54,377 nt of DNA from Motiliproteus sp041586615 (GCA_041586615.1 JBFGZS010000029.1:1-54377); one strand, 5' to 3'; counted from the first letter of the stretch, positions 37,063-46,173 are shown. The notes: generated by a model not told the origin, from the sequence alone. Program-made: numbers and translations.

Positions 37063-40020
37063 TTAGAAACCGAGTACCACACTTGGCCGTTGCGCGTCCG
37101 TCTTGATAATGCGGGGCGGGCAGCTAAACAGCCTGTCCTGACCGATGTTCGCGTGTTGCTGCAGGTACTGTTTAACCTGCTCACCGCGTCGCTGGGCTAA
37201 CGCCAGCAGCTGTGCGTCCAGCGCGTGCTCGGAGAGCATGGGCTGGGCGGGAGGTGTTTTACTGCGGTCTTTGTTCTCGGCATTCTTATTGTCGGTCTTG
37301 TCGGTCTTGTCGATCTTGCTGATACTGTTGGGCATGCCGGTACTGTCAGATTTCGCGGCTCCGACGGGCGCCGGGTTGAGCCGCAGGCGATCGGCGTGGG
37401 TGCTCTTGCCGCACAGGGTGAGGCGAATACCTTGGCGATCGCTTAGCAGGTTGCTCAATGTATCCAGGTAGGCTTTGGCCTGGGTATCCAGGTCGTGGCT
37501 CCCTGGCGGGAAGACCACGGGCTGCAGGTTGACGCCGGCGGTCTTGCCCGCTTTGACGGCCATCCGGCCCAAGGCCAGCAGTGCGCCATAAGGTTGCAAT
37601 GACACCGCCAGATAGCCCATGGCGCTTTCCTTGATCACCTTGCCCATCAGCACATTGACCACACTCTGATAGCCAAACTCCGGATCGCTGAGGTCGCCCT
37701 GTACCGGTATCGTGAGTATGACGTTATCGTCATCGTCGGTCAGGATAGACACGGCGGTGGTCAAGGGAATGCCGATTTTCTTGTCCGCCAATGCCGCTGA
37801 ATCGGCATCCACGGTTTCGACGCGCAGCTTGTTGAAGGTGGCCTTGCTTTCGCTCTTGAGTTTGCCGGTAGTCAGGGTGCCGTTTGATGCCAGATTAAAC
37901 TGCCCAGACGCCAATTGATAACCCGTTGCCGTTTCAACATAGCCGCTGAAGGGCGGTAACTCCAGGTGCTGTAGCGTTGCCTGCCACCGCCCCGAGGGCT
38001 TGTCGGCAAACAGGGCATAATCGCCGCTCAGTGTGAGTTTGGCATCGTTGTTGATAGCGGCCTCCAGGGTGAAGGGCGACGGTGTGTGGCTCTGGTTATC
38101 GACCTGCCGGAGGGAGAGCGTATTGACGACGATAGTGTGATCCCTGACCGGTTTGGCGGCTTCATCCCTGAAGTGCAGTGAGGAGGGCTTCGCCATGATC
38201 AATTCGGTGAGGGTGATATGCAGCGGCGCGGCAGGTTCTTGCGTCTGTGGCGCCGGTTGTTCGGTCGTTTGCGTGGGGTCTGTCGGTACGAGGCGCTGTA
38301 CCCAGGCCTGCCAGGCGGTAGGCTGGCGCTGGTCGTCGAGGATCATCGTGGCCTCCAGTGCCGAGAGGGCCAGCGTGCCGGCGGCAATCGCGTCGGGCCC
38401 CGCGGCCAGGGTATCCAGATGGGCGCGGGCGAGCGTCAACAAGGGCCTGGTCTGGCCATCGATGCTTAGATCGCTCAGAGACAGGTCACTAACCTGATAG
38501 CGGTGTTTGGGCAGCAGACGGATATCGGCGCCGGAAAACGTGTTGAGTGTGAGCAGTGTTTTATTCTCTGTATCGACCAGCTGTGTGCCTTGGGTCGAGA
38601 GCGCCGCTTGCAGTGTTTCCAGGCTGAAGGGACTTAATTGGCTACTGAGTTCACCCTGCCAATGAACCTGTGCCTGAGTGGCGCGCAGGTTGGGCAGGCG
38701 CACATCGGCAGCCTGGTTGTTAAGCTCACCCTTCACGGACAAGGCGTTTACGTCGGTCAGAGTGATATCGCCGCTCCAGACCAGGGATCGGTTGTCCAAG
38801 GAGAGTTCGGGTAGGTTGGCTTTAAGCGTCGTGATGTCGAGCGTACCGCTGTTGCTTATCTGTTGAGGCTTGCTGGCGCGCAGATTGAGGTTGTTCTGGC
38901 CCTGCCAGCGAATGGCGGCGATGGAACTCTGCAAGTCGGTGTCTGTTAGCGCGAGGTTATCCAGTGCTAATACGCCCCTCTGCTGTAGGTCTAGCCCGTT
39001 GTCGGGGCGGTTAGCGGGTTGGCGCATATCCGCGTCCCCCTGCCAGGTGATGGCGTCGGATTGAAGCTGCAGAGTCGCCTGCTTGAGAGACAGGCCTTTT
39101 ATGCTGAGTTTACCCGTGTTGTTGAGGCCTGTAAGCGCAAGGTCCGTCAGCGCGATACGGTTGTTACCTTGCCAGCTGAGCGTTTTCAGGCCCAGGTCTG
39201 ATGCATCCTGGGTCATTTTCAGGTCGGTCAGGGAGATCGAACCGGTTTGGCTCAAGGCGATCTGCTGACCTTGTTGCTCGAATGTTAGCTGCAGGTCGGC
39301 GCTCACGGTACCCGCTAGGCCGGGGACGAAAGGTCTTCGCAGCGGCTCTAATTGCAGGCCATCCAGGGTCAGCCGACTCGTGGCCACGGGGACGTCGGCG
39401 AGGGGTTTCGCCTGGCTGTTAAATGAGAAGGGATGCTGGTTGAGACGTCCCTGAATGACGATCTGGCTGAGTTGTTCGGGGTTCCATTGTTGCAGGGCCA
39501 GCAAGTGCGCTCGGCGGACGTGCAGGTGGTAGTGCTGTTGATCCAGGCGGGCGTCGATATCGATGCTGTTGAGCCGCAGGGTATTGAGACCGACGCGCCA
39601 GGTGGACGGTTGCGCGGGCTCCTGGGCGTCGGTGTCTGATGCGTCGGCTGTGCTGGCGGGGATCTGTAGTGGGCCGATATGCAGTTGCTTGCCCTGCATC
39701 GTCAGCGGCAGGCGTAGATCGTGGAGATACAGCTGGTCAATCAGGAGCTTTTTCTGCAGGAGCTCGGCGTAGTTAAGATCGACCTTGACCAGACCCAGTC
39801 GCAAGTCGGGGCCGTTGGGGCCGCTGGCGTATAGCCCCGCCAGGGAGACACTGCCCGTAAAAGGATTCAGGCGGATGGACTGAACCTTGGCGTGGACCGC
39901 GCCCTGATCTTTCATCCAGGCTTCAAGCTGGAGCCTGGCCACAAAGGGGACGATCAGGGTCAGCGTAACGACGAGAAGCACCAGTAAAATCAACAGACTT
40001 GCCGTTAGCTTTCTTAGCAT
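37063..40020 (-). CDS. AsmA-like DUF748 protein
   Basis: A 985-residue inner-membrane-anchored periplasmic protein. One N-terminal membrane segment (LTASLLILLVLLVVTLTLIV) is followed by AsmA-like beta-rich repeats of the DUF748 type: VKVDLNYAELLQKKLLIDQL, and near the C-terminus KSESKATFNKLRVETV and VSLQPYGALLALGRMAVK. The C-terminus (LDTQAKAYLDTLSNLL and ALAQRRGEQVKQYLQQH) resembles an OmpA-like segment often found at the end of this family. AsmA-like proteins are linked to lipid transport between membranes; the role of DUF748 proteins is less sure. The ATG at 40020 is chosen because it starts right before the membrane segment with GGGAG upstream; an upstream in-frame ATG at 40125 adds an unlikely basic extension. 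It is convergent with the kinase gene. Confidence 0.88.
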   Translation of the reverse strand: MLRKLTASLLILLVLLVVTLTLIVPFVARLQLEAWMKDQGAVHAKVQSIRLNPFTGSVSLAGLYASGPNGPDLRLGLVKVDLNYAELLQKKLLIDQLYLHDLRLPLTMQGKQLHIGPLQIPASTADASDTDAQEPAQPSTWRVGLNTLRLNSIDIDARLDQQHYHLHVRRAHLLALQQWNPEQLSQIVIQGRLNQHPFSFNSQAKPLADVPVATSRLTLDGLQLEPLRRPFVPGLAGTVSADLQLTFEQQGQQIALSQTGSISLTDLKMTQDASDLGLKTLSWQGNNRIALTDLALTGLNNTGKLSIKGLSLKQATLQLQSDAITWQGDADMRQPANRPDNGLDLQQRGVLALDNLALTDTDLQSSIAAIRWQGQNNLNLRASKPQQISNSGTLDITTLKANLPELSLDNRSLVWSGDITLTDVNALSVKGELNNQAADVRLPNLRATQAQVHWQGELSSQLSPFSLETLQAALSTQGTQLVDTENKTLLTLNTFSGADIRLLPKHRYQVSDLSLSDLSIDGQTRPLLTLARAHLDTLAAGPDAIAAGTLALSALEATMILDDQRQPTAWQAWVQRLVPTDPTQTTEQPAPQTQEPAAPLHITLTELIMAKPSSLHFRDEAAKPVRDHTIVVNTLSLRQVDNQSHTPSPFTLEAAINNDAKLTLSGDYALFADKPSGRWQATLQHLELPPFSGYVETATGYQLASGQFNLASNGTLTTGKLKSESKATFNKLRVETVDADSAALADKKIGIPLTTAVSILTDDDDNVILTIPVQGDLSDPEFGYQSVVNVLMGKVIKESAMGYLAVSLQPYGALLALGRMAVKAGKTAGVNLQPVVFPPGSHDLDTQAKAYLDTLSNLLSDRQGIRLTLCGKSTHADRLRLNPAPVGAAKSDSTGMPNSISKIDKTDKTDNKNAENKDRSKTPPAQPMLSEHALDAQLLALAQRRGEQVKQYLQQHANIGQDRLFSCPPRIIKTDAQRPSVVLGF

Positions 40021-40220
40021 AAGACAGCACTCCCGAGCATGATAAGCAGAACCATAAAGCATAGCGGCTTGTCTGCCCGTCGGCCATGCGGAATGGCGTG
40101 CCTTGTGGGCGATTTTATGCGGCATGATGGGGTGGGAAGGACGCCAGCGGTGAGGGCAAGGTTACTAGGCGTCAATTACGGTGTTGTGATTTTAATGCTG
40201 CAGGGGATGAGTCTAAGCCG

Positions 40221-40253
40221 GCGTAACGGGTGCCTGACCGGCACCCGTTACGC
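40221..40253. repeat. Perfect 14-bp inverted repeat after rpiA
   Basis: GCGTAACGGGTGCC, TGACC, GGCACCCGTTACGC form a perfect hairpin 7 nt past the rpiA stop codon. There is no U-tract on either strand, so it may protect the 3' end of the rpiA mRNA or act as a Rho-independent-like pause. Confidence 0.85.
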
Positions 40254-40259
40254 GGTGCA

Positions 40260-40934
40260 TCAGCGGGCCGTGAGGACCTCGACCCCGTCCGGGGTGCCCA
40301 TCAGCAGCACATCGGCGGGGCGCGCCGCGAACAGGCCGTTGGTGACGACGCCGACAATATTGTTTAGCAATGCTTCGAGGGCAACGGCATCGGTGATCTC
40401 CAGGTTATGTACATCCAGGATATGATTGCCGTTATCGGTGACGACCCCTTCGCGGTAAACCGGTTGGGCGTCGAGGCGGCAAATCTGGCGCGCCACATAG
40501 CTGCGGGCCATGGGGATGACTTCGATCGGCAGTGGGAATTCGCCGAGCAGGTCGACGCGTTTGGAGGCATCGACGATGCAGACAAACTGCTGGGCCACGG
40601 CCGCGACGATCTTTTCCCGGGTTAGTGCTGCGCCGCCGCCCTTGATCAGTTCCAGCTGCTGATTGAATTCATCGGCGCCATCGACGTAGACATCAATGGA
40701 GGCCACGGCGTTGAGGTCATAGACGGTAATTCCGTGCGCGTTGAGACGCGCCGCCGTCTCTTCGGAGCTGGCGACGGCACCGTCAAACAGGTGTTTAACC
40801 GTGGCCAGCTCATCGATGAAGAAATTGGCGGTTGAACCTGTGCCGACGCCGATAATGGCGTCGCCGTCCAGTTTGCCGCGAATTTGTTCAATGGCCGCCT
40901 TGGCAACGGCTTGTTTCATCTCATCCTGGGTCAT
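40260..40934 (-). CDS. rpiA: Ribose-5-phosphate isomerase A
   Basis: RpiA interconverts ribose 5-phosphate and ribulose 5-phosphate in the pentose phosphate pathway. The 224-residue protein has the conserved IIGVGTGSTANFFIDEL phosphate-binding loop, DVYVDGADEFNQQLELIKGG with catalytic acid residues, and ALTREKIVAAVAQQFVCIVD with the active-site Lys. VVTNGLFAARPADVLLMGTP is at the C-terminus. It is divergent from ilvA, the usual arrangement in gammaproteobacteria. AGGT is a modest ribosome-binding site. Confidence 0.97.
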   Translation of the reverse strand: MTQDEMKQAVAKAAIEQIRGKLDGDAIIGVGTGSTANFFIDELATVKHLFDGAVASSEETAARLNAHGITVYDLNAVASIDVYVDGADEFNQQLELIKGGGAALTREKIVAAVAQQFVCIVDASKRVDLLGEFPLPIEVIPMARSYVARQICRLDAQPVYREGVVTDNGNHILDVHNLEITDAVALEALLNNIVGVVTNGLFAARPADVLLMGTPDGVEVLTAR

Positions 40935-41108
40935 GGGTATTTGATACCTGTCATCGGTTAACGGTCGTCGCTGGGTTGAACTTATGGCGTATTATACGTT
41001 CAGTTTGGCCGCCCTTGTAGACGGCCGGCGGCCTAACTGATTAATATAGTCGGTTTTCGCTTACGTATACGTTGCCTTTTCAGGCCGCCAGTCAGGTTCC
41101 GGATCCCT

Positions 41109-42626
41109 ATGCCTCATCAGTACATCAAGAAGATATTGCAAGCCCGCGTCTATGACGTTGCCCGCGAAACCCCGTTGGACCTCGCACCGGCGATTAGTCA
41201 GCGGCTTGGCAATCGTGTACTGCTTAAACGGGAAGACCTGCAGCCGGTTTTTTCGTTTAAATTGCGCGGTGCCTACAACAAGATGGTGCAGTTAACGCCT
41301 GAAGAGCGGGCCTGTGGCGTTGTGGCCGCGTCAGCGGGTAACCATGCGCAGGGGCTGGCGATGTCGGCTGCCAAGCTGGGGGTCAAGGCGACGATTGTTA
41401 TGCCTAAAACCACCCCGGATATTAAAGTCAATTCGGTACGCGCCCGCGGCGCAAAAGTGGTTCTGCACGGCGATACCTTTGACGAAGCCTCGCGTTTTGC
41501 CATGGCGCTGGTGGAAGAAAAAGGCATGGTTTATGTTCACCCGTTCGATGATGTGGATGTTATTGCCGGGCAGGGCACCATTGGTATGGAGCTATTGCGC
41601 CAGGAGAGCGGCCCGATTCACGCGGTGTTCGTGCCCGTGGGAGGTGGCGGACTGATTGCCGGGATCGCTGTGTATATCAAATACCTGCGTCCCGAGATCA
41701 AGGTGATCGGCGTCGAGTCCGAAGATTCCGCCTGTCTGAAAGCTGCGCTCGAAGCCAATGAGCGCGTTATCTTGTCGCAGGTGGGGATTTTTGCCGATGG
41801 TGTTGCCGTGGCACAGATCGGCAAGAACACCTTCGATATCTGCCGTAATTACGTGGATGAGGTGGTCACGGTCAATACCGACGAGATCTGCGCGGCCATT
41901 AAGGATATCTTCGATGACACCCGCTCTATCACCGAACCGGCCGGCGCGCTGGCGCTGGCGGGACTGAAAAAATACAGCGCGCAAAATGCGATCAAGGACA
42001 AGACGCTGATTGCAATCGATAGTGGTGCTAACGTCAATTTTGATCGTTTACGCCATGTGTCCGAGCGTGCCGAATTGGGTGAGCAGCGCGAGGCGATCAT
42101 TGCTGCCCGCTTACCGGAACGCCCTGGTAGCTTTAAGCAGTTCTGTAAGGTGCTGGGTAACCGGATGATTACCGAATTTAATTATCGCTACAGCGATCCG
42201 GATCAGGCGATGGTCTTTGCCGGTGTGCAGATCAAAGCCGGGGGGGATGACCGCCGTGAGTTGTTGGCTGAATTGAAAGAGCAGGTCTTCGAAGTCGAGG
42301 ACTTTTCCGATAACGAAATTGCCAAACTGCATGTGCGTTATATGGTGGGTGGCCATGCACCGGCTCAGCTGGATAACGAAGTGGTGTACCGGTTTGAATT
42401 CCCGGAACGGCCGGGAGCGTTGATGAAGTTTCTGAATAAGATTGGCGGGCGCTGGAACATCTCGATGTTCCATTACCGCAACCATGGTGCGGCCTACGGG
42501 CGGGTGCTGGTGGGTATGCAGATTCCTGAAGCGGAGCGTGAACAGATGGTCCGCTTCCTCGAGGAGGTGGGCTACCATTTCAGTGAAGAAACGGATAATA
42601 AGGCGTACCAGCTGTTTTTAAATTAA
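41109..42626 (+). CDS. ilvA: Threonine ammonia-lyase, biosynthetic (threonine deaminase)
   Basis: IlvA converts threonine to 2-oxobutyrate with PLP, the first committed step to isoleucine. The 505-residue protein has the PLP lysine K51 in SFKLRGAYNKM, SAGNHAQGLAMSAAKLGV and the phosphate-binding loop GGGGLIAGIA. Two C-terminal ACT-like regulatory domains (ARLPERPGSFKQFCKVLGNR and RFEFPERPGALMKFLNKIGG) show it is the long, isoleucine-inhibited form. It is divergent from rpiA with a 174-bp gap. No strong ribosome-binding site is visible. Confidence 0.97.
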   Translation: MPHQYIKKILQARVYDVARETPLDLAPAISQRLGNRVLLKREDLQPVFSFKLRGAYNKMVQLTPEERACGVVAASAGNHAQGLAMSAAKLGVKATIVMPKTTPDIKVNSVRARGAKVVLHGDTFDEASRFAMALVEEKGMVYVHPFDDVDVIAGQGTIGMELLRQESGPIHAVFVPVGGGGLIAGIAVYIKYLRPEIKVIGVESEDSACLKAALEANERVILSQVGIFADGVAVAQIGKNTFDICRNYVDEVVTVNTDEICAAIKDIFDDTRSITEPAGALALAGLKKYSAQNAIKDKTLIAIDSGANVNFDRLRHVSERAELGEQREAIIAARLPERPGSFKQFCKVLGNRMITEFNYRYSDPDQAMVFAGVQIKAGGDDRRELLAELKEQVFEVEDFSDNEIAKLHVRYMVGGHAPAQLDNEVVYRFEFPERPGALMKFLNKIGGRWNISMFHYRNHGAAYGRVLVGMQIPEAEREQMVRFLEEVGYHFSEETDNKAYQLFLN

Positions 42627-42636
42627 ACGGCGTTTA

Positions 42637-42674
42637 CCCCACACCGAGCGGGATGTCCCTGCTCCGTGTTGGGG
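42637..42674. terminator. Hairpin between convergent ilvA and cpxA
   Basis: CCCCACAC and GTGTTGGGG close a long imperfect stem with an inner GAGC/GCTC and GGGATGTCCC. It fills the 50-bp gap between the two stop codons. It has no clear U-tract, but its position suggests shared transcript termination. Confidence 0.55.
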
Positions 42675-42676
42675 CG

Positions 42677-43990
42677 TCACGCTGTAACCGGCAAGGTCAA
42701 TGTGACGCGCAGTCCGCCCCCGTCGCGATTTATGGCCTCCAGACGGCCACCGTGCAGCTGTATGGCTTTAGCGGCGATTGCCAGGCCCAGCCCCCATCCG
42801 CCCTGTTCACGGCTGCGTGCCGCATCGGTACGCACAAAGGGTTCAAAGACTTTTTTCAGCATCGCCTCGGGAATTCCGGGCCCCCGGTCCTCAATATCAA
42901 CGCAGGCCTGACCGCCAACCATGTTGATACGGACGTCGACGACCGCCGGTGAATATTTCAGGGCATTGCTGATAATGTTTTCCACAGCCCGGGCAATCTG
43001 GGTGCGATTGAGGGTGCAGGTTAACTGCGGTGGTGCCTCGAGCGTGACGCGATGCTGGTCCAGGTTGGCGTCCTCGACTAATGCTCTGACCAAGGCGCAT
43101 AGGTCGACCGGCTCCTGTTCGAAGGTTTGCGCATCGGTATTCATGCGGGCTAGCTGAAGAATCTCATCGATCAGCGCATCGATTTTCTCGGCTTCGCGCT
43201 CGATCCGGTCTAGCGACGCTTGGTCGTCGCTATGGCGACGCGCCAGTTCCAGCGCGATACGTTGGCGCGCCAGCGGCGTGCGCAGTTCGTGGGACAGGTC
43301 GCGAAGCATCTGTTGCTGACCTTGCACCAGGCTTTCTAGCCTGAGTGCCATATGATCGAAATCCAAGCCGAGCTGACCGAGCTCATCGCGGCGATTATTC
43401 AGCCGTGGACTGACCCGGGTCGACAGTGTGCCGTTGGCCAAGGCGTGACTCGCCTGTTGCAACGCGCGAATCGGCGTTAATAGGCGATGACTGAACAGCA
43501 GGGATATCAGCGCCAGCAGGGAAAACGAGATACCGAGGTGCCAGACCAGTAAGGGTCGAGCAACCAGGCGATCCGATAATTGCTGAGGGTTGAGAATCAC
43601 AAAGCGGTACTCGCGGCCCTGGTTGTCACGCACAGGCCAGATAATCGGGCGGTGACGACGGAAGGCCGGCGAGTGCATGTCATTACGCTGCTGCATGCTT
43701 AGACGCGGGGGCAAGGGTTCGCCGCTAAGTGACTGTCCGTGGTTATCGATCAGTAAGACGCGGAGCCCGTTATCGCGAAATAGTGCCGTGCGCCAGCGTT
43801 TAAATCCCGTCAGTCCCTCGCGCTGGTAGATATCGATCGCCTCGAAGGCGTAGCTCGAAATATGTTCGCTGCTCTGCGTGCTGGATTCAAAATGCCGGGT
43901 GAGTAGCCAGGTCGTGGTGATGTTGACCCCGATGACCAGCGCCATCACCAGCCATAACACCAAGAAGATTTTCCAATACAGGCTACGCAT
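42677..43990 (-). CDS. cpxA: Sensor histidine kinase, CpxA-like
   Basis: A 437-residue inner-membrane kinase. TM1 (YWKIFLVLWLVMALVIGVNI) and TM2 (LLVWHLGISFSLLALISLLF) enclose a periplasmic sensor domain. A HAMP segment (TPIRALQQASHALANGTLST) leads to the HisKA box DLSHELRTPLARQR and the HATPase_c domain with NIISNALKYSP, DIEDRGPGIPEAML and GWGLGLAIAAKAIQLHGG. Overall layout matches CpxA/RstB. It overlaps the response regulator stop by one base (TGATG), so the two are coupled. The divergent CpxP-like gene with a CpxR box supports a Cpx envelope-stress assignment. Confidence 0.88.
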   Translation of the reverse strand: MRSLYWKIFLVLWLVMALVIGVNITTTWLLTRHFESSTQSSEHISSYAFEAIDIYQREGLTGFKRWRTALFRDNGLRVLLIDNHGQSLSGEPLPPRLSMQQRNDMHSPAFRRHRPIIWPVRDNQGREYRFVILNPQQLSDRLVARPLLVWHLGISFSLLALISLLFSHRLLTPIRALQQASHALANGTLSTRVSPRLNNRRDELGQLGLDFDHMALRLESLVQGQQQMLRDLSHELRTPLARQRIALELARRHSDDQASLDRIEREAEKIDALIDEILQLARMNTDAQTFEQEPVDLCALVRALVEDANLDQHRVTLEAPPQLTCTLNRTQIARAVENIISNALKYSPAVVDVRINMVGGQACVDIEDRGPGIPEAMLKKVFEPFVRTDAARSREQGGWGLGLAIAAKAIQLHGGRLEAINRDGGGLRVTLTLPVTA

Positions 43991-44721
43991 CAGGGGGTTT
44001 CCCCCGGGGTCAATAACAGGTACCCGGATCCGCGCAGGGTTTTCAGGCGCGGTGTTCCATTGGCGTAAGGACCCAGCTTGCGGCGCAAATTGCTCAGGTG
44101 CATGTCCAGGCTTCGATCAAAGGGCCCCAGCGCGCGCTTGAGCACCTTGCGCATCAGGTCCTCGCGGGTGACGAAGGCGGGAAACGCTTCGATCAGGCAC
44201 TGCAGAATGCGTAACTCGGTGTGGGTCAGATCTAACGGCTGTTCATTGCAGCGTACACGCAACGCCCCCAGATCCAGTGCCAGGTCCTGAAACTGCAGGA
44301 GCGAAGGTGTTACAGAGCCCGAGGTGATGGCGGTGGATGGAATATCGGCCGTATGTTCCATCTCGATGCGGCGGATCATGGCCCGGATGCGGGCGATCAG
44401 TTCCCGGGGGCTGCAGGGCTTGGGAAGGTAGTCATCGGCACCGATCTCCAGCCCGACGATACGGTCGACCTCTTCGCCGCGGGCTGACATCATCAGAACC
44501 GGCGTATTGAAGTGCTCACGAAGGCGGCGCAGGGTATCAAAACCGTTCAGGCGCGGCATCATGACATCCAGGATGATGATACTGAAACGACGTTGATTCA
44601 GCAGTTCGAGCGCGGCCAGACCATCATGAACGGCGCTGACCTCAAAGCCTTCGAGGCCGAGGAGTTCGCTCAGCAGCTGGCATAGTTCCACGTCATCATC
44701 GACCAGCAAAATGGGGTGCAC
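43990..44721 (-). CDS. cpxR: Response regulator, CpxR-like (OmpR family)
   Basis: A 243-residue OmpR-family regulator. The receiver domain shows the acidic pocket DDD at residues 8-10, phospho-acceptor D52 in IILDVMMPRLNGFD and the conserved Lys in DDYLPKPCSPREL. The winged-helix effector domain has LDLTHTELRILQCLIEAFPA and RSLDMHLSNLRRKLG. I chose the GTG at 44721, because AAAGGAG lies 7 nt upstream and the domain then starts at once (HPILLVDDDVEL); an ATG at 44793 adds 24 non-conserved residues. It would bind the GTAAA repeat at 44870-44885 between itself and the CpxP-like gene. Confidence 0.9.
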   Translation of the reverse strand: MHPILLVDDDVELCQLLSELLGLEGFEVSAVHDGLAALELLNQRRFSIIILDVMMPRLNGFDTLRRLREHFNTPVLMMSARGEEVDRIVGLEIGADDYLPKPCSPRELIARIRAMIRRIEMEHTADIPSTAITSGSVTPSLLQFQDLALDLGALRVRCNEQPLDLTHTELRILQCLIEAFPAFVTREDLMRKVLKRALGPFDRSLDMHLSNLRRKLGPYANGTPRLKTLRGSGYLLLTPGETP

Positions 44722-44869
44722 GTGATGGCTCCTTTCATGGTTGTGGGGGCTGTAGGCATGAATGCATGAACCGATACACATAAACAGATACACATAAACA
44801 GGTATAAAGGGCTTCCAGCCTTAGGTGCTGTGTGTATTTTGGCACAGACGGTTATGGGGGCGGTTGACC

Positions 44870-44885
44870 TTTACAGAATCTTTAC
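44870..44885. promoter_or_regulatory. CpxR box between cpxR and the CpxP-like gene
   Basis: On the reverse strand GTAAA, six bases, GTAAA matches the CpxR consensus GTAAA-N(4-8)-GTAAA. It lies 93 nt before the cpxP-like ATG and 149 nt before the cpxR GTG, so it could control both. TTGACA at 44892-44897 on the forward strand may be the -35 element of the CpxP-like gene. Confidence 0.78.
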
Positions 44886-44977
44886 ATGGCCTTGACAGCG
44901 CTTTGCACAGCCTTGGTTAGACTATCCGTGTCGATAAAGCCTGTCAGATGACTCTTGAAGAGTCCGAGGAGATTGTG

Positions 44978-45493
44978 ATGAAAAAGCGAATGATGGTAAC
45001 GGTTGGTGCGCTGGTGTTAGCCGGGGGTGCCGCACTGGCATTAGCAGGCCCTGGAGGCGGCGGTATGGAACCCGGTGCAGGCATGGGGCACGGGGCTGGA
45101 ATGGGCCCGAAAAGTGGCATGAGGGGTGAAATGGCTGCCGAACGCGGTGCGCAGATGTCGCGCTATATGCAGCAGGCTCTCAACCTGGACGACGTACAAC
45201 AGGAACAGATTCAGGATATCATGCTGAAACACCGTGATGAAATGCAACAGCAGCGCGGAGAACGGTCATCGCTGCGTGGGGGGATGCACCAGCTCGATCC
45301 CGGCCGTGCCGATTATCAGGCCCAGTTACAGGCCTTAGCGGATAGACAAGCCCAGAGCGTGGCAGACAAAATCCTGCAGCATGGTGCGAAACGTGCCGAG
45401 ATCTTTGCGTTATTAAACCCCGAGCAACAGCAGGCGTTCTTGGCGATGCAGCCGCCTATGGACGGTCGGCATGGCGGCTGGGGTCGGCATTAA
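44978..45493 (+). CDS. Spy/CpxP-family periplasmic protein
   Basis: A 171-residue exported protein. The signal peptide (KKRMMVTVGALVLAGGAALA) is followed by a Gly/Met-rich stretch (GPGGGGMEPGAGMGHGAGMG) and a helical core with two LTxxQ-like motifs, LNLDDVQQEQIQ and LLNPEQQQAF. CpxP and Spy are periplasmic chaperones or inhibitors of CpxA induced by envelope stress. The Met/His-rich N-terminus suggests metal binding, possibly copper; this is inference. The ATG at 44978 has GAGGAG 7 nt upstream; an in-frame ATG at 44948 is less likely. Being divergent from cpxRA with a CpxR box between them copies the E. coli layout. Confidence 0.85.
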   Translation: MKKRMMVTVGALVLAGGAALALAGPGGGGMEPGAGMGHGAGMGPKSGMRGEMAAERGAQMSRYMQQALNLDDVQQEQIQDIMLKHRDEMQQQRGERSSLRGGMHQLDPGRADYQAQLQALADRQAQSVADKILQHGAKRAEIFALLNPEQQQAFLAMQPPMDGRHGGWGRH

Positions 45494-45500
45494 TAGCCTG

Positions 45501-45606
45501 GTAGGCGTCGGGCGCCTACGGAAGAGAGCTGCCAATTGTAGGCGCGTGCCTGCACGCGATATCGGCGCATAAATAAACCCCGTCGCCGGCAGGCGGGCCC
45601 CTACGG
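45501..45606. repeat. REP-like (BIME-type) inverted repeat cluster
   Basis: The gap after the CpxP-like gene holds a hairpin GTAGGCG/CGCCTAC (45501-45519) and two related REP-like units in opposite orientation. Unit one, GTAGGCGCGTGCCTGCACGC from 45538, is a near-perfect stem. Unit two (45581-45605), read on the reverse strand, starts GTAGGGGCCCGCCTGCCGGC. They share GTAGG, GCCTGC and GCGA while stem positions vary. The shape recalls the REP/BIME elements of pseudomonads. Confidence 0.65.
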
Positions 45607-45675
45607 CGTTATAGTCCACAACGTCGGATATGGCCTACGGACAATAATATCCGAATATTTAAAGGATACACCGTG

Positions 45676-46173
45676 CTAGGGCGTTTCGGGTGAGTGGGCG
45701 TAGTCGGGACGGGTAAAGGCCTGTACCGTAAAGATCAGTAGCGAGATCAGCCCCCATGCCAGTCCCAGCGATACGCCAAGATCGACCAGCCCGCGCCAGG
45801 GCTGCGCGAGCAGTCCGACCAATTGAACCATGGCGATAATCATCAGCGTGACGGCGTAGGTGATGAGCATGCGTTTACGCTGGATATGGAAGAAACCCAT
45901 GCAAAACAAAGGGGCCAAAAGCAGTCGCAGCGGGGTCGGGTGTGCTCTTAAATAGACTAAACGTGCCGCCGCACGGGGTGAGAAACTCTGCTGAAAGCCA
46001 CGATAGCCTTCCCCGAACGCCATAAAGCCACACCATAGGATCAAGAATAACCAGTGATACCAGCTTAAGGTAAAGCTTAGTGCATCAACGCCGACGAGGC
46101 CGAGACGGTACATGGGCATGGCCAGAATAAAACTTAAACCGACCAGTCCCCACAGCGCTGCTACCCAACCCAT
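45676..46173 (-). CDS. Integral membrane protein of unknown function
   Basis: A 165-residue protein with four hydrophobic segments: about residues 1-19 (GWVAALWGLVGLSFILAMPM), 36-53, 87-118 in two parts around LAPLFCMGFFHIQRKRMLIT, and 132-150 (GVSLGLAWGLISLLIFTV). I recognise no family signature. AAGGAAT lies before the ATG. It is downstream of nnrS on the same strand after a 247-bp gap, so cotranscription is uncertain. The position next to nnrS is the only hint of role. Confidence 0.75.
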   Translation of the reverse strand: MGWVAALWGLVGLSFILAMPMYRLGLVGVDALSFTLSWYHWLFLILWCGFMAFGEGYRGFQQSFSPRAAARLVYLRAHPTPLRLLLAPLFCMGFFHIQRKRMLITYAVTLMIIAMVQLVGLLAQPWRGLVDLGVSLGLAWGLISLLIFTVQAFTRPDYAHSPETP

